64,000 bases of DNA. It comes from Malaya genurostris (lineage: Eukaryota; Arthropoda; Insecta; Diptera; Culicidae). Of the stretch, positions 12,701-24,118 are shown piece after piece (positions within the stretch are counted from its first letter, which is position 1; each line of letters starts with the position of its first letter). Position numbers and translations under genes: made by a program. The stretch is taken from NCBI RefSeq assembly GCF_030247185.1, contig NC_080570.1, positions 8,157,161-8,221,160 on the forward strand. Direction: 5' to 3'. The notes beneath the pieces are model-generated. The model was given only the letters and a program-made list of their open reading frames with translations, searched no databases and was not told the origin of the DNA.

Positions 12701-15700
12701 GATTTGCCTGTTCGTATGATATAATCATATTAGGTTTTATGACAGTTCACAATTTTACGACAGCTCACAACTGCAAATGAGATTGGCTTGTTTTCATCAG
12801 GAAATGCCAATATGAAATCCCAAGTAGCAATCCGCAACTAGTTCTGATACGACAAAGTCCAAACTATGTTGCAACAAGAGCACGAACATGTTTTTATGTT
12901 ATACTGGTTAAAACAAGGTGACAGCAGTGTTTCTTTATAACGTAAACATTGAACTAACTATCATTTGTAAGTTATCGTTACTTGATTCTAACATATCTTT
13001 AATCACAGCTATGCTTTTAGCTACTAGTTGAAAAAAGGTTTATTTTCCATTGCGAAACCATTATAAATACGTAAGCGTATATGTAAATCGTTACTGTGAA
13101 TTGATGTAGTAATAACTTAAATATTATAAGATTATAACATATAATTTCTTCATTGATTCAGATAGTTATCGGTAGGTTTTCCCAACGTTATGATAACGAA
13201 AATGCAAACAAAACAACCTTTGTTGGCTTGAATATGGCGAACATAATATGGAGACTCAAGAAGTGTATGAAACATAAATAAAACCAGGATATTACTTGTT
13301 TCAAAACTACTTTTTGCCGAATATAGTGAAATGCAAAATAGTCATTTTTGTTCTATTCACTGTCATAAACACGAAGAAAATAATATAGGGATTGAACATC
13401 GATTGTGATAATATTATAATTCTCATGATATATGAATTTAAAATGATGAGGAATCACTCTACATGGAATAATTTTTTGCATTCTGAACATAGGGTTATTT
13501 TGCTGTTTATTTTTTATATATTTATAAACAGATTTTGGTTGAAGGCGGATAAAAAACAGTTAAGTACAATTTAATTCCACTCGACAGTTTGAAAATCGTT
13601 GTGAAATTTGTACCTTGTATCAAGTTTGTGATTTAAAGTACTCTTCTGCTTTTTTATTGATGATAGAAAAGTGTTCTGTATTCATTCAACGTTTATAATG
13701 TCGATGGTGACTAAGTTTCAACTAGTTTACTTGAAAACAAGTTATTTTCAAGTTATGAAAAGATAAGTTCTTTCAGTATGGCATTACAACGTAACGACAA
13801 CTTATTTTTAGCCGATCTAACAGCTAGTAGAAACTGCGCTTTTTGAGTCATGCAAGTGGTTAGATGTTAGTAACAATCACTCAAATATCTGGTTGCAAAC
13901 TAGTCACAAACACGCTAGCGTAACAAAAATTGTTACTTGGGATAAGATTCAGACGATTAATCAAGTTCGGTCGACGCAAAGATTAATTTAAGAATTTCTT
14001 TAGCCGGATATTATTCAAGTACCGGACGTCAAAATGTACCATGACGCTCACGTTGTGTGTCTCCATAGGAATTGGTTACAACTAATATTGTCGTTTCGCA
14101 ACCGGTGATAATTGACTGATGCCACGTGTGAATCGCCCTTACATATTGTTTTGTTTGCATCGCGAAATATGTTTGCCATCTATTTTTCACTGGGTCGTCG
14201 TTCTTTTTTCACCGGGAATATAAACCTCAATACCTACAAATCTCCGGTTGAGCATTGTTTTGCAAAATGATTCGTGAAATTTATTTTTCTTACTGGCACT
14301 TGCTGACTGCTGGTTATCGTTCATTACAAAAAAAAAACGGCGCCATTCCAGTGCGCAGTAATTATGACAATATTTACTGTTTAATGAAAAACAACGCTGA
14401 TATTTCTATTCGAATGTTGATGAACATTTCCACTTGAAAGTGGCCAGCAGAGATGCCAGATAAAAATTACAAATATCTGCAGACAGGGTCTGTAAATCAG
14501 AAAAAAAATCTGCAGTCAGCAAGTATGTTTTGCTGGCAGCAGCAATTTCTCTATAAAGTATGACACGCAAAACTGATTCGGCGAGCAAAAAAAAAAAAAA
14601 GGTGTCGCTGAAATTTCAAAATTCTGTAAATATAGACGAAAGTCTGCGAGAAATTCCAAAGTCTGCAAAAGTCTGCTAGAAATTCCAAAGTCTGCAAAAG
14701 TCTGCTAGAATTTCAAAAGTCTGTAAAAGTCTGCACAACGAAAAATGTCTGCAGCACTGTACCCAAAATCTGCAGATTTACAGACAAATCTGCAGACCTG
14801 GCATCTCTGGTGGCCAGGCTGGAACACAGAATGTGTGACCGTCCCAATCGGTGAATGTTGCACGAACCGGACAAATGCCAAAATACTGACAGACGCTTTC
14901 GCATAGGAAATAGATGCCCTTGATATAACGTTGATTACCGGAGAAATTAATCATGTTTGTAACGTGAGAAAGCTGACATCCTGCCAAATCAAAATTTTAG
15001 ACCGACAACCTCTCTTCATGATTGCGACTTATTTCACTGATGTCAACTCGCATATTTTGACATCGTCATACTTTTTTTATCGGGTAACATGCGATGACAA
15101 AAAGTTTTCAAAAATATCTAAGCAATCCATGACGTCAATCGTTTATTTTAACCTAACATGTATACAAAAACACACTAACCTTCTGTGCTAGTCAGCGGCA
15201 AATTTTCACACCTGACCGAATTCGGTAGCAGCAGTGTCAGGAGTAACTGGAGAAAACCGTCCGGTGCCTGGCACCCGTGGAAAAACACTGATGACACCGA
15301 GATATATTTAATGCAATAATTTTTTCGCGCGGCTTCACTGAATCACGCAATGATTAAACGGCGATTGTGTAGGAAAAAAAATATACGATTCACTTTAGCA
15401 GGAATCACAAGGCAAGGCGATGCACCAACGACGAGCGGGAAAATTGAACTGATGATCGATCGGCTGTGATGAAAAACGGTCTAACCGACCGGCCTGAAAC
15501 AGTCTGTACCGAAAAGCACTCGGTGACCGGGTCTGAGTGAGCGAGAGAGCGAGCGAGAGAGAAAATAGAGTGCTTGTGTAGTATTTTATTGCACGTGCCG
15601 TGCTGAGTTTACTCAATTTTGTTGCTACTGATCCACATTAGGAATCGAGTCTGAGCTTAAAAATTTAGCCGGCTAAGCAAGTTTAGATAGAAACTATTTT

Positions 15701-17085
15701 CATTGGTTGATGAAATTCGGAGGTTTTATTGCACTGTTTGCTTCAATCAAAGCCGCCCAATTCAATCGGAGAACTGTAACAAATGTCAACCAGAGAAAGT
15801 TGAATCATCGAACAGTAGGCATGTAAAAGCGAAAGAAGTTTGATAACAAAGAAATCACAAAAAAATCAGGTTACGTCAACAACAGTCATCCCATTTTCGC
15901 TATCACCAATGTGAGAACAGCACATCCGACTCGAGTGAACTTTGCCCTCCACCCGGGGCCAACGCAATCAACTGTGCATTCTAGAGAAAAGCTCATCTCG
16001 CACCGTATCAAAAAAGTGTGATTCATTGTTCTCTCTTATTTCAGAACACGGAGATCCGCTTCTAGAGCATCACTTCGATAATCACGGCAATGACGTGGAT
16101 GTTCTGACTGGCAACGAATTGGACGCACTGAAACATCAGCAGATACGTCGTACGGTAGCGGATGGCGATGGTCATCAATCGGCCAAACAAACTTTCCCGG
16201 AGGGCGAGGAGAGTGGAGTGCAAGGACGAGCCGCCATTCAGTCCGTCACGAAGGTGGATGTCGGTATCGACTCGCAGCTGATGGGAACGCGTGGCTCTTC
16301 GATTCGAGTGATCTTCGAAGTGACCAACTTCCGGCAGACGGGGATGCTCTACTATTTTCGAGTAACAGGAGAAAAGCGATTTTTGCAGTTTCTAAATCCA
16401 GGATCGTAAGTGACCATTGATTATGACTACTTCGAGACCTCAATCATTTCCCTATCATTTCAGGGCCTTTGTGAATCCAGGCCAAACGATCAGCGTGGTG
16501 GTCACTCTTCGAATACCGACCAACGCCGAGGTTGGATCTCGGGACAAAATTACGTTTTACACCGAAGGACCAGACACGGTTTCGCAGGCAGCTTGGGTGA
16601 CGGTAACGGATTCATCCGGTCTGTCCGATGCTTACCAGCCCTCGATATGGTACACGTATTCCAGCCGCTGCGAGGGCCGATCATCGCCGGGGACTTGTTC
16701 GGGTGCTTTCTGGACCGTCGATATCGCGGCACGAGACTGGGAAACGGGAATTATGAAGATTGCTTCGAGCCCCACAGGAATCCTGTACAAAAACCCTTTC
16801 ACGGCAGGAACACGTGAAGAGGTGAAGGCCACCTATACGGCTTCCTGCTGTCAACCAAAGGTGACCATAACGGCTCACGATGCCAGCAAAAATGCACGCA
16901 CCATCAGTCTGGATGTGACTGACATTTGGTTGAATGAAGCCGGCATTGCGGCGGTTGTGCTTGGGGTTCTGCTACTGATTGCATTGATAATTCTGCTAGT
17001 GTTACTGATTCGGTACTGCATCCGGAGAAGAAAACGTTCCCAAGACCTGCCTATCTACAGAGGCGAAACCAGACGAACTCGATAA
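9415..17085 (+). CDS. C-terminal exons of a VWA7/hemicentin-like single-pass membrane protein
   Basis: Three exons (9415-9762, 16045-16405, 16464-17085) join with phases 1 and 2 and end at TAA, giving about 443 residues. Earlier exons must lie to the left of the window, because the first exon starts in phase 1 and has no start codon. The middle part (VGIDSQLMGTRGSSIRVIFE, then NPGQTISVVVTLRIP and ITFYTEGPDTVSQAAWVTV) looks like a beta-sandwich ectodomain. Exon 3 has Cys pairs (SSRCEGRSSPGTC, ASCCQPKVT), one membrane helix and a short basic tail (RRRKRSQ). This order matches the C-terminal half of insect and vertebrate VWA7/hemicentin-type proteins. The VWA domain itself is not in the window. 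The gene is real; the family name is inference from remembered motifs. Confidence 0.72.
10167..10225 (-). other. Small exon-like segment
   Basis: On the - strand, TTATTGTTAGTCTCAG is followed by an open frame (SIRDILNTTCNLEMEDPNSY) and then a donor-like TATTATTG|GTATGT. The entry phase (1) does not match the phase-0 donor at 10387, so it is not simply the next exon of that fragment. An antisense + ORF (10.17-10.39 kb) covers the same DNA. Confidence 0.2.
10387..10611 (-). pseudogene. - strand coding-like fragment in two overlapping frames
   Basis: After CTCTATGCAG (10612) one frame reads SCSEKDNRYYKSPSELKLLG and stays open to about 10.47 kb. From about 10.56 kb a second frame reads NDKHEKKYFVQSLEKIYSNL, then ELPSEHIKVEIRPGEILSIC and SSNATEVLSFEHQLAANE. 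It ends at a clean donor GAG|GTACGT (10387). The two frames would join in one long peptide if there were a one-base shift near 10.55 kb, so this looks like a decayed gene or a frameshifted exon. I do not recognise the family. Confidence 0.35.
10620..14430. other. No recognisable feature (intron of the + gene)
   Basis: Lies inside the 6.3-kb intron between VWA7-like exons. Frames at 11.06, 12.4 and 14.26 kb lack splice support or family motifs. Confidence 0.45.
14448..14809. mobile_element. hAT-type MITE (CAGAGATGCCAG ends) with 8-bp target duplication
   Basis: A 362-bp element with 12-bp perfect inverted ends (CAGAGATGCCAG / CTGGCATCTCTG). It is flanked by GTGGCCAG at 14440-14447 and 14810-14817. 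The interior repeats words such as GTCTGCAAAAGTCTGCTAG and TCTGCAGA. It lies at the edge of a candidate - strand exon. Confidence 0.88.
14813..14982 (-). CDS. Candidate coding exon (Cys/Trp-rich), interrupted at its 3' side by a hAT MITE
   Basis: After an acceptor (TTTTGATTTGGCAG) the frame reads CQLSHVTNMINFSGNQRYIK, then GIYFLCESVCQYFGICPVRA and TFTDWDGHTFCVPAWPP. Five Cys, two Trp and no stop in this stretch look like a real domain. Entry phase is 1, which matches the phase-1 donor of the exon at 17361. The ORF runs straight into a hAT MITE (14809-14448) and stops within it, and no good donor precedes the MITE. It may be a second exon of that gene, a decayed exon, or chance. Confidence 0.35.
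15183..15560 (-). promoter_or_regulatory. Possible alternative promoter and untranslated first exon (- strand)
   Basis: On the - strand this contains CT-rich sequence, initiator-like TCAGA/TCAGTT words and CpG-containing sequence. It ends at a donor (CACAGAAG|GTTAGTG) about 200 nt before the acceptor of the candidate exon at 14982. In that exon an ATG (ATGATTAATTTC) is in frame. This would fit an alternative first exon. There is no transcript evidence. Confidence 0.3.
16045..16405 (+). CDS. VWA7-like gene, penultimate coding exon
   Basis: Preceded by a good pyrimidine tract (TTCTCTCTTATTTCAG) and ending at ATC|GTAAGT, phase 1 in and phase 2 out. It encodes a charged, His/Asp-rich linker (EHGDPLLEHHFDNHGNDVDV) and then the start of a beta-strand domain, ending GEKRFLQFLNPGS. 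The intron to the last exon is only 58 bp. Confidence 0.82.
16464..17085 (+). CDS. VWA7-like gene, last coding exon with transmembrane segment
   Basis: Starts after TATCATTTCAG in phase 2 (TC+G gives Ser) and runs to TAA at 17085. It carries the rest of the ectodomain, including four Cys in SSRCEGRSSPGTC and SCCQP. A helix (roughly 16,940-17,015) of Gly, Ala, Val, Leu and Ile follows, then RYCIRRRKRSQDLP and a 20-residue tail. Two AATAAA signals follow at 17223 and 17230. Confidence 0.85.
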
Positions 17086-17222
17086 TGCCTCGTGGTTTCC
17101 TAATTCCAGATAAATCTCTTTGCCATAGTTTTTAGTTAGTAACGGGTTCTCAGAGATACAACAAATGCCATATCAAGATGAAGTCATTTTTGTGTGTGTT
17201 TTTAAGGTACTATTAAGAGTCA

Positions 17223-17235
17223 AATAAAGAATAAA
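17223..17235 (+). terminator. Polyadenylation signals of the VWA7-like gene
   Basis: Two closely spaced AATAAA hexamers lie about 140 nt after the stop codon and before any other feature. Confidence 0.6.
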
Positions 17236-17360
17236 GTGTTGAGTAAATAATGACATCGAGGAACATAAAATCACCTAAATAAACCTCATCATAGTTTAAA
17301 GCTTCAACATTCACTCTCTATGCCAACACCAAAAAAAACATACCGTTGTGTAAGGCTTAC

Positions 17361-17634
17361 CTGTTGTTATTCCCGGTTCTCGACTGACCTCCAGTAGGGG
17401 AGGTGCTGCTGCTGCTGCTGCCGGTGGAGGTGGTGTCGGTACCACCGTTGGCGGTATCGGTGCCGCTGGCAGTAGCATTGCATTGTGGGCAAAGTCGTCT
17501 AACGTTAAACCGGTGACCTGCATACTCAGCAACGGGTTCTTTATCGGGCCGACTCGCGACGACGACGTGTCACTTTTGCTGCCACCTGTTCCATTATCAT
17601 TGCTGTTGCTGCTACCACTGGCGGACATCATCAT
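17361..17634 (-). CDS. First coding exon of an unrecognised - strand gene
   Basis: Starts MMMSASGSSNSNDNG and ends at a strong donor (ACAACAG|GTAAGC) in phase 1 after 91 codons. The peptide is low-complexity: Ser/Asn/Gly-rich, then LLSMQVTGLTLDDFAHNAML, then Pro and Ala runs and LLEVSREPGITT. The frame stays open upstream of the ATG for about 90 nt (including ERRVSIPETEQTNTR), so an earlier start or an internal exon is possible. The intron must run leftward through the VWA7-like exons on the other strand. I do not recognise the family. Confidence 0.55.
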
Positions 17635-17639
17635 TGGTC

Positions 17640-18180
17640 GGTGGGTGGGTGGATGAATGGATCTGGTATTGGTTTGCTCTGTTTCTGGTATCGAAACACG
17701 CCGTTCTAAAACCTCGATGCCTCAATTAAAACTACCGCGACACTTTCAAACTTTGCACGACTAGGGAACAGATTTTGACAAGGTAAACAATAATAATCAC
17801 GCATACGGCATAGAAACAGAAAAAACTTTGAAATGCTTGATATCGAACACAAATATCACGTCAATTTTCACGAACCGACCACCAGCACGACGGAACACTT
17901 TGAATGAACGCTAATCAACAATTTAAATCGGAAAACTTGTTCGGAAAATGCCACAATTTACAATCCAATGGAAAAAATGCCTATGCATGCAAAAAACGAT
18001 GAAAGCGATGTCAAAAAATAACACGAATGAAAGCAATGAAACGTTTCCTGTTGACGTCGGCACATTGGAAATATTTCAGCGTCTTATTCAAACGTTACCC
18101 ATTTGAGCACTGCACATAATCCGCACGATCTATTTGTATATATACGTGAAAATTTTATTTTGAAACTACCCCAGAAAACT
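17640..18180 (-). promoter_or_regulatory. 5' flank of the gene starting at 17634
   Basis: Upstream of the first coding exon on its strand and CpG-bearing. It has no coding exon or repeat I recognise. A start site cannot be placed. Confidence 0.25.
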
Positions 18181-18183
18181 AAT

Positions 18184-19446
18184 CACGCACTCAGAAAAAT
18201 AAGATGGTAACAGCTACCATATGGGAGGTTAGTTTAACCATACGAGTATAGTGGTTTTCAGCACACAATAAAATCAGATGATGTTAACAATATGCAAGCT
18301 CACTTTTACTATGAATGGTTTTGGCTCTAGAATAGTAATATTGAACTGTATATGGTATGAATAACTACTACAATTGGAATGTTTAGCATAACCGTGAAAG
18401 CGTCTTATTTTTACATTGTACTTATTGTTTGAACTAGTGCTATGGTATTTTTGACATATCACTTCTAGTTCGTTCGAATCACAAAATTATGGTTAATTTG
18501 ACAATGGTGAAGATCATTCGAACATGCGCAAATTTTCAAAAGTTATATTAATGGAAATTTCGATGCAAAAATTAAAAGAATACATTAAAACCTGCTTTAT
18601 TTTCCTGATACATTTTTACACTGATTTAACATTATAAAAAAAAACAGCTTCTCGCGCCCACTCTGCCTTCGGCCTAAGAGTTTATTTTTTGATCACCAAC
18701 TCTTTAGTCTCTCTAACGATTTAATGTTTCCTTTTTGTTTCTGTTATGAAATCTATCATAAAATAAACCAGACGGGTTTTTACCATCGATTTTTTTGGGA
18801 AATAATACAGTTCCTATAAAAGTGTAGAAAAAAACGTTATATAAAAATTACTAATAGAAGTATTTACACAGAAACTTAACGTCGCAATTTCGTCGTTGGG
18901 ATATGAAATCTGCCGCTCTAATGAAGCATTATGTGACACTAAAAAAAGCAGATGCGTTAATTGACAATTTATATAGTCGCACTAAGAAAATACATAGTCG
19001 GTTGAAAAACACCATACGACGATGTTCTTTCTACATAAATTATGTTGATATGAACAATCTGTATAGTGCTTTTAAACTTGACAATCTCTATCCAACTATA
19101 TGTTTATTCATGTTAACATTATTGTATTCTGAAGAAGAACTTACTCACATGGTAGTCATTACTATATCACTTCTCAACTTTATGGTGACCGAAAGCTCAA
19201 TTTCACCTTACTTTTAATTGTCATTGGGACTTTTTCGTTCCTATTTTAATGATTGTCAGAATTACCACGCCAAAAATGTCATGAAGACAAATAGTATAGT
19301 CAAGTAGTAGATTTTTTATTCTAGTGTTTATTACAATACAGATGGTAAATAATCTGATATCATGGTCGTTACTATTATTTGAGTACATAGTTGAAATGAC
19401 TATGAGGAACAGGTTGCAGTTAATGTAATATTTTTCTGAGTGCGTG
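18184..19446. mobile_element. 1.26-kb element with 18-bp perfect terminal inverted repeats
   Basis: CACGCACTCAGAAAAATA at 18184-18201 is matched perfectly in inverse at 19429-19446. The interior is AT-rich with no recognisable transposase, so it is likely a non-autonomous DNA transposon. No clear target-site duplication was found next to the ends. Confidence 0.7.
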
Positions 19447-19801
19447 TTTTCCCTTATAATGGCCAGATTCACTTTACAGGGAAATTTCTGACGAACGATG
19501 ACCGTAGTACCGAGTACTCTAATTTTAGCACCAGATGAAAGCGAAAACAATGAGATCTTGTTACGCGTAGAGCGTTTGTTAAGCGACATTCTAAACGAAA
19601 TACTCGTTCAGTATGTTGGAATGGTTTCTTGTTGTTTTCTTTCCTACAAAAATAGTGTAAAAATTGGGTGTAAAGCTTGCTTCAGATAGAATTAAAACAC
19701 AGATAATTACCTGTATTTCCGTTATTTATTATTGAATTCAAGATCTTTTTTATACAAATGTAGCGTTTTCTTCATACTTTTAAGAACAAATACGAATAAA
19801 A

Positions 19802-20789
19802 TTATTCGTCACGGTTTCGAATGAATTCTCGGTATTTTTCTGTGACACGGCTCATTAGGCGGCGCACACCTTCTTCGTCCATCGTTTTAGCTATCTTATT
19901 CCCCCAGGTCGTCATCTGATTGTTGTCTTTGACAACCTTTCCCTTTGCCTTGAGTCCCCTCTTCATGATTGCCCAGTATTTCTCAATAAGGCGGAACTGG
20001 GGGCAGTTGGGTGGGTTAAGGTTTTTCGGAACAAACTGGACCCCTTTCTCTGCATACCATTCTTGAACGACTTTGCTGTAATGACAGCTTGCCAAATCTG
20101 GACAAAACATTACGGAATGGTCGTGGGATCGAAAGAACGGCAAAATTCGTTTTTGCAGACACTCTTTTTGGTATAGTTCCGATGTCATTGTCTTATTTGT
20201 AACGAAAACTTTCGTTTTTTGCTACATCTAAATAAACCTCATCATAGGGCAAATGCCCTGCCAAATCATAAATTTTCTTGCAAATTTGTCGGCAAAAACA
20301 AGTGAATTTTTGATCTGAGATATGCCCGAAGTCAGCCTTGATATAGGTTTCATCGTCCATCAGAAGACATCCGTCGAACTTGGTCAGCACCTGGTCATAT
20401 AGTTTCCGAGCACGAATTTTGACCACACTATTCTGTTTTATGTTCCGATTTAGCTGTTTGCTAGCTCGATACGACTTGATTCTATATCGGAGTCGAGTTC
20501 TCCTCACTGTACTATGGTCAGCACCGAATTTTCCGGCCAAATCACGGTCCGCCATATTAGGATTCTTCTTAATCGTTTTCAAAATCTTACCACGCAGTTT
20601 CCGGTCGAAAGTTCCACTCCGGCGATTGGCTTGAGGCTTCCGAATTATCGTCAATGTTTCCTTATACCGTTTTATAACGCGCCATACAGTATTTCTGGGC
20701 AATTTCAGCTGTTTAGCTAGCCTACATTCAGACCACAATGGATTTTCCAAATAACTGTGCACAATTTTTTCCCTTCTTTTGACTTCCAT
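19802..20789 (-). pseudogene. Tc1/mariner transposase (DD37E type), inactive copy
   Basis: The N-terminal half (20789 down) has the paired helix-turn-helix DNA-binding region: SYLENPLWSECRLAKQLKLP with NTVWRVIKRY, then DHSTVRRTRLRYRIKSYRA. The catalytic region follows (LLMDDETYIKADF), and the C-terminal part (20188-19802) has MFCPDLASCHYSKVV and PPNCPQFRLIEKYW. There are 37 residues between the second Asp and the Glu, giving DD37E, a group known from mosquitoes. The frame is lost near 20.30 kb, where FADKF.RKFMIWQ continues in another frame, and that frame has two stops before VFVTNKTMTSEL resumes. The element is therefore dead. Terminal inverted repeats were not resolved. Confidence 0.88.
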
Positions 20790-21335
20790 GTTGATTGTTT
20801 ACAAAGTACAGTCGATTTGCGGAATGTCAAAAATAATACGTGAAGCTGACAAAATTCCCGACCCGTGGGCGCCAAGAACTTCCAAATCCGTCCACCAATT
20901 ATAAATGTCATTTAATTTACGCTCATTTTATGAACGTGTTAGTGTAAAAGTCGGGTGACTTTCGCCATTTTTTGCACTTCAGCTAGAGGAATGCACAATT
21001 CTGATTGAGATAGGTCTTTTTGTTGGTTCCCAGCAAATTTCCCCCCACCCTCCTATTGAATTATGGGACGAAGCTTGTCGAAATTGGAGTAATTTTTACT
21101 CAAAATAGAAAAAAAATCCAACATTTGAGTTCTTTGTACTCAAAATAAAAAATAATTTTTTAATATTAATATATTCCTAGTTAGAGTTATTTACTCAAAT
21201 GGAAAGCGCATAAAACTGATAAAAAATCGTTCGTGTTTGGAGTTAAAATTAAATGGTTTTGATACCTCTATGTTGGATTTCTCACTAAAAATTTTTCACT
21301 TAACATAATTGAAACTACATTGAGTTCTTTTTTAC

Positions 21336-21705
21336 GAGGGGAATACGTACCGCGTAAAAAAACGCGTAACTTCAAAAATCCGCGTAAAAAACTGTGTAAG
21401 TTCGGAAATCTACGTAAATAATCGCAGAACTAAATAATTTTTTGATGCCAAATGTCTTGGAAATGCATGAAACGTTCAGATCTGGTGTAATCTAGAAAAA
21501 AATCGAAAATTTGTGTAATCTCAAAACATTGAGAAAGTAACAGAGAGTTGACTTAAACAAATTTCGTTATATGTAACACCAGATCTCGACGATTCATGCC
21601 TTTCTAAGACAAAACAAGAAAACTGGATAACTTTGAAAATTTGCGTAAAAACAACCGCGTAACTTCGGAAATCCGCGTAAAAAACGCACAAAAAAGACCT
21701 CGTTG
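21336..21705. repeat. GCGTAA-rich interspersed repeat, copy 1
   Basis: Bounded by GAGGGGAATACGTACCGCGT and AAAAAAGACCTCGTTGTAC, with internal units like CCGCGTAAAAAACGCGTAAC and TTCGGAAATCCGCGTAAA. The same family appears at 36.38-36.73 and 50.23-50.83 kb. Confidence 0.65.
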
Positions 21706-21969
21706 TACAAAATTACTTTTAAAATCATCAAACATTATCTAGAAACGGCAATGAAAATCGATTTATGTCTTTGCATTCTGAAATTCGATAAGAATGTTCC
21801 GAGAATGGAAACACACTGATTAGCACAACGTGGTTGAAGTATTATTTTCACTCAAATGTTGGAAAACACAACGCCTACTATAATGTATGGTTAAATACAA
21901 GAGAACTAATAGCTTGAGTAAATCTTACTCAAACCCATACTCAAATTTTGACATATTCACCCTACAATT

Positions 21970-22330
21970 TGCATGCTGTATTTCGAGTGATGCATTTGTA
22001 CGGAAAACTCGAGCTCGATCGAAATAATCCGATTCGAACAATATACCGAATCGGGGTGATTGTTCCAGTTTACGAATTTGTGTAGTCACAACTTAAATCT
22101 TGAATAATGTTCAAAAAGTATGTTTTATTTCCCGGAGATGGACCGCCTTATTCTCAAATAAAGTATAATCACCTTCTGTACTTCGAACGAATCGTTATAT
22201 TCCGATCGAATCTAAAAATTTGCATTCTTAATGAAAAACTCGAACTCGTTTGAGATACAGAATGCAAAATTTCGTATTCGATCGAAATAATCTTATTCGA
22301 ACAAAATACCGAATCAGAGTGAATAACTGA
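21970..22330. repeat. TCGATCGAG repeat family, two adjacent copies
   Basis: GGAAAACTCGAGCTCGATCG with ACCGAATCGGGGTGATT (21.99-22.06 kb), then GAAAAACTCGAACTCGTTTG with ACCGAATCAGAGTGAATA (22.23-22.32 kb), match the unit at 32.9-33.08 kb. Confidence 0.55.
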
Positions 22331-22339
22331 TACTGAAGT

Positions 22340-23510
22340 TTACTAAAATCCGTCTTCGGATTTTTGTATTTATCGGACTGTTTATTGAAGTTTTAAAGCA
22401 GTTTATCGGGCTATTTTCGAAGGGTTTTTTCCGAGTATTTTTCCATCCTATCATTCCATGTACTTTTTTCGAGATCTTCGAGCAGTTGCAGAAGTTTTCT
22501 TGCTGTAAATTCCAACAGTTTTCCGTCAGCTTGAATATATTTGATTTCCAACACAAAAAAAGAGGATCGCGAGATCGCAAAATGTCTGTGTGCTTGATAA
22601 AAATATGCGCTCACTTTTCACGAAAAACCGGTGAACCGATTTTTACAAGCTTAGTCTGAAATGACAGGTCTTATGGTTTCATAGATTTTTTTTTTCAATT
22701 TAATCTGAAATTTACTTCTGATTTTGGCTTTACGAGAAAAAACGTACAAACGAAAATGAATAAAATGTACACTCACTCTTCTGCGAAATGGGTACACCGA
22801 TTTTCCTTAACTTAGATTCAAATGAGAGGTCTTATGGTCCCCACTAGACAGCATTGCTTATGAGAATTTTCTGAACAAAATCATTATGAGATTTAAATTT
22901 AACATATTTCACTGCACTCAGATTAATGCGGTACTGTTGAGATAGAAGAAGCAGCACTTGAAAAAAGAATGATACGGGAAGGTTTCCAGGTTCAAGACGC
23001 ATCAAAGGTAAAAACATAAATCATACGAGTCAAACAATACACAATAAGGACATTTTGAGGGTAATCACCATCACACTACAAATACACATTTACTGTTCTG
23101 AGCAGTTATTTTTTCCCGGTATAAAGAATGGCGTGCGTATGCTACTCCTGCGACTACATAAGGCAATTCCATCTTACGTGATTGGTCATCAGAGCGGGAT
23201 ACATTCTTGTAAAGTGTTGGTTACCTACAAGAATCAGCGGATTACATGTCAATTTTGAGAGCAACCCTACACTGGATCTAAGAAGATAATTTCAACCAAA
23301 GATAAGGACAATTGTTCAGCAATGGATATCTTGATGTCTTTGAACAATCTAAAGAAATTTTCCAAAATTACCGTCTTTGCAAAACAAATGGTTTATCATA
23401 CTAAATACATGTGCAACGTTTCATTCCAGTTCGTTTCAAAATTAAGATTTCATGTAAATGACATGGAATTTTTCGGATAGTTTTTTTTTCTCATTCTTCA
23501 GTCACGAAAG
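22340..23510. other. No recognisable gene
   Basis: AT-rich. Includes a weakly repeated phrase (CACTTTTCACGAAAAACCGG near 22.61 kb, CACTCTTCTGCGAAATGGGT near 22.78 kb, each followed by GATTTTTAC/TTCCTTAA and AGGTCTTATGGT), so probably a diverged local repeat. Confidence 0.4.
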
Positions 23511-24063
23511 CAGATGTGTTTATAAATAAATCAAGAACTTTTATTTTTTTCTTCATTTGTTCTCAAATGAAATGTAATTGCAGTTTCTTGTTTCTTTTTT
23601 TCTCTTCTCTTCAGATATCTTGATAGATATAAATTATACATACACAATGTTTTTCTCCATCATCTTCACTACCATCCACGTTTGTTGTAATTCACATGTT
23701 TTAAAAATCCACACCCCCGGATACGGTGTGAGGAGACAATCTCTGCTCGGTATTCCTATCAAAATAGTGCTGCCACAAAATGTGCTTTTTTTGCTGTTAT
23801 TCTTGTATCTTCATTTTCTTCTTCTTTTTTGTTATTTTTTTTCATTCTTATCAAATAACCTAACCGATGTTTGTATATAATAAGTGGGAGGGGCTTCTAG
23901 AGGCGCGGTTCTGCGAGGAATGCTTTTCTCCGGCCGGGTCAAAATAAAGAATGAAATGCAGTTTCCACCAGTGAAGACTGTAATGCCGTTACCAGTTTTG
24001 ACCGAGCACGATCGAGAAAATCATTCCCCCGGATGGTGGGGGAAAGTGGTTCAGGAGGTTATT

Positions 24064-24118
24064 TGGAAAGTACATACAAGTATTGGAAAGTACATACAAG
24101 TATATATATATATATAAA
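24064..24118. repeat. 20-bp tandem duplication followed by (TA)n
   Basis: TTGGAAAGTACATACAAGTA occurs twice head to tail, followed directly by a short TA run. Confidence 0.8.

Noticed and set aside
15395..15616. 73-residue - strand frame
   Set aside because: Better explained as CT-rich untranslated or promoter sequence.
16246..16878. Other frames over the VWA7-like exons
   Set aside because: Shadows of exons with confirmed phase and membrane helix.
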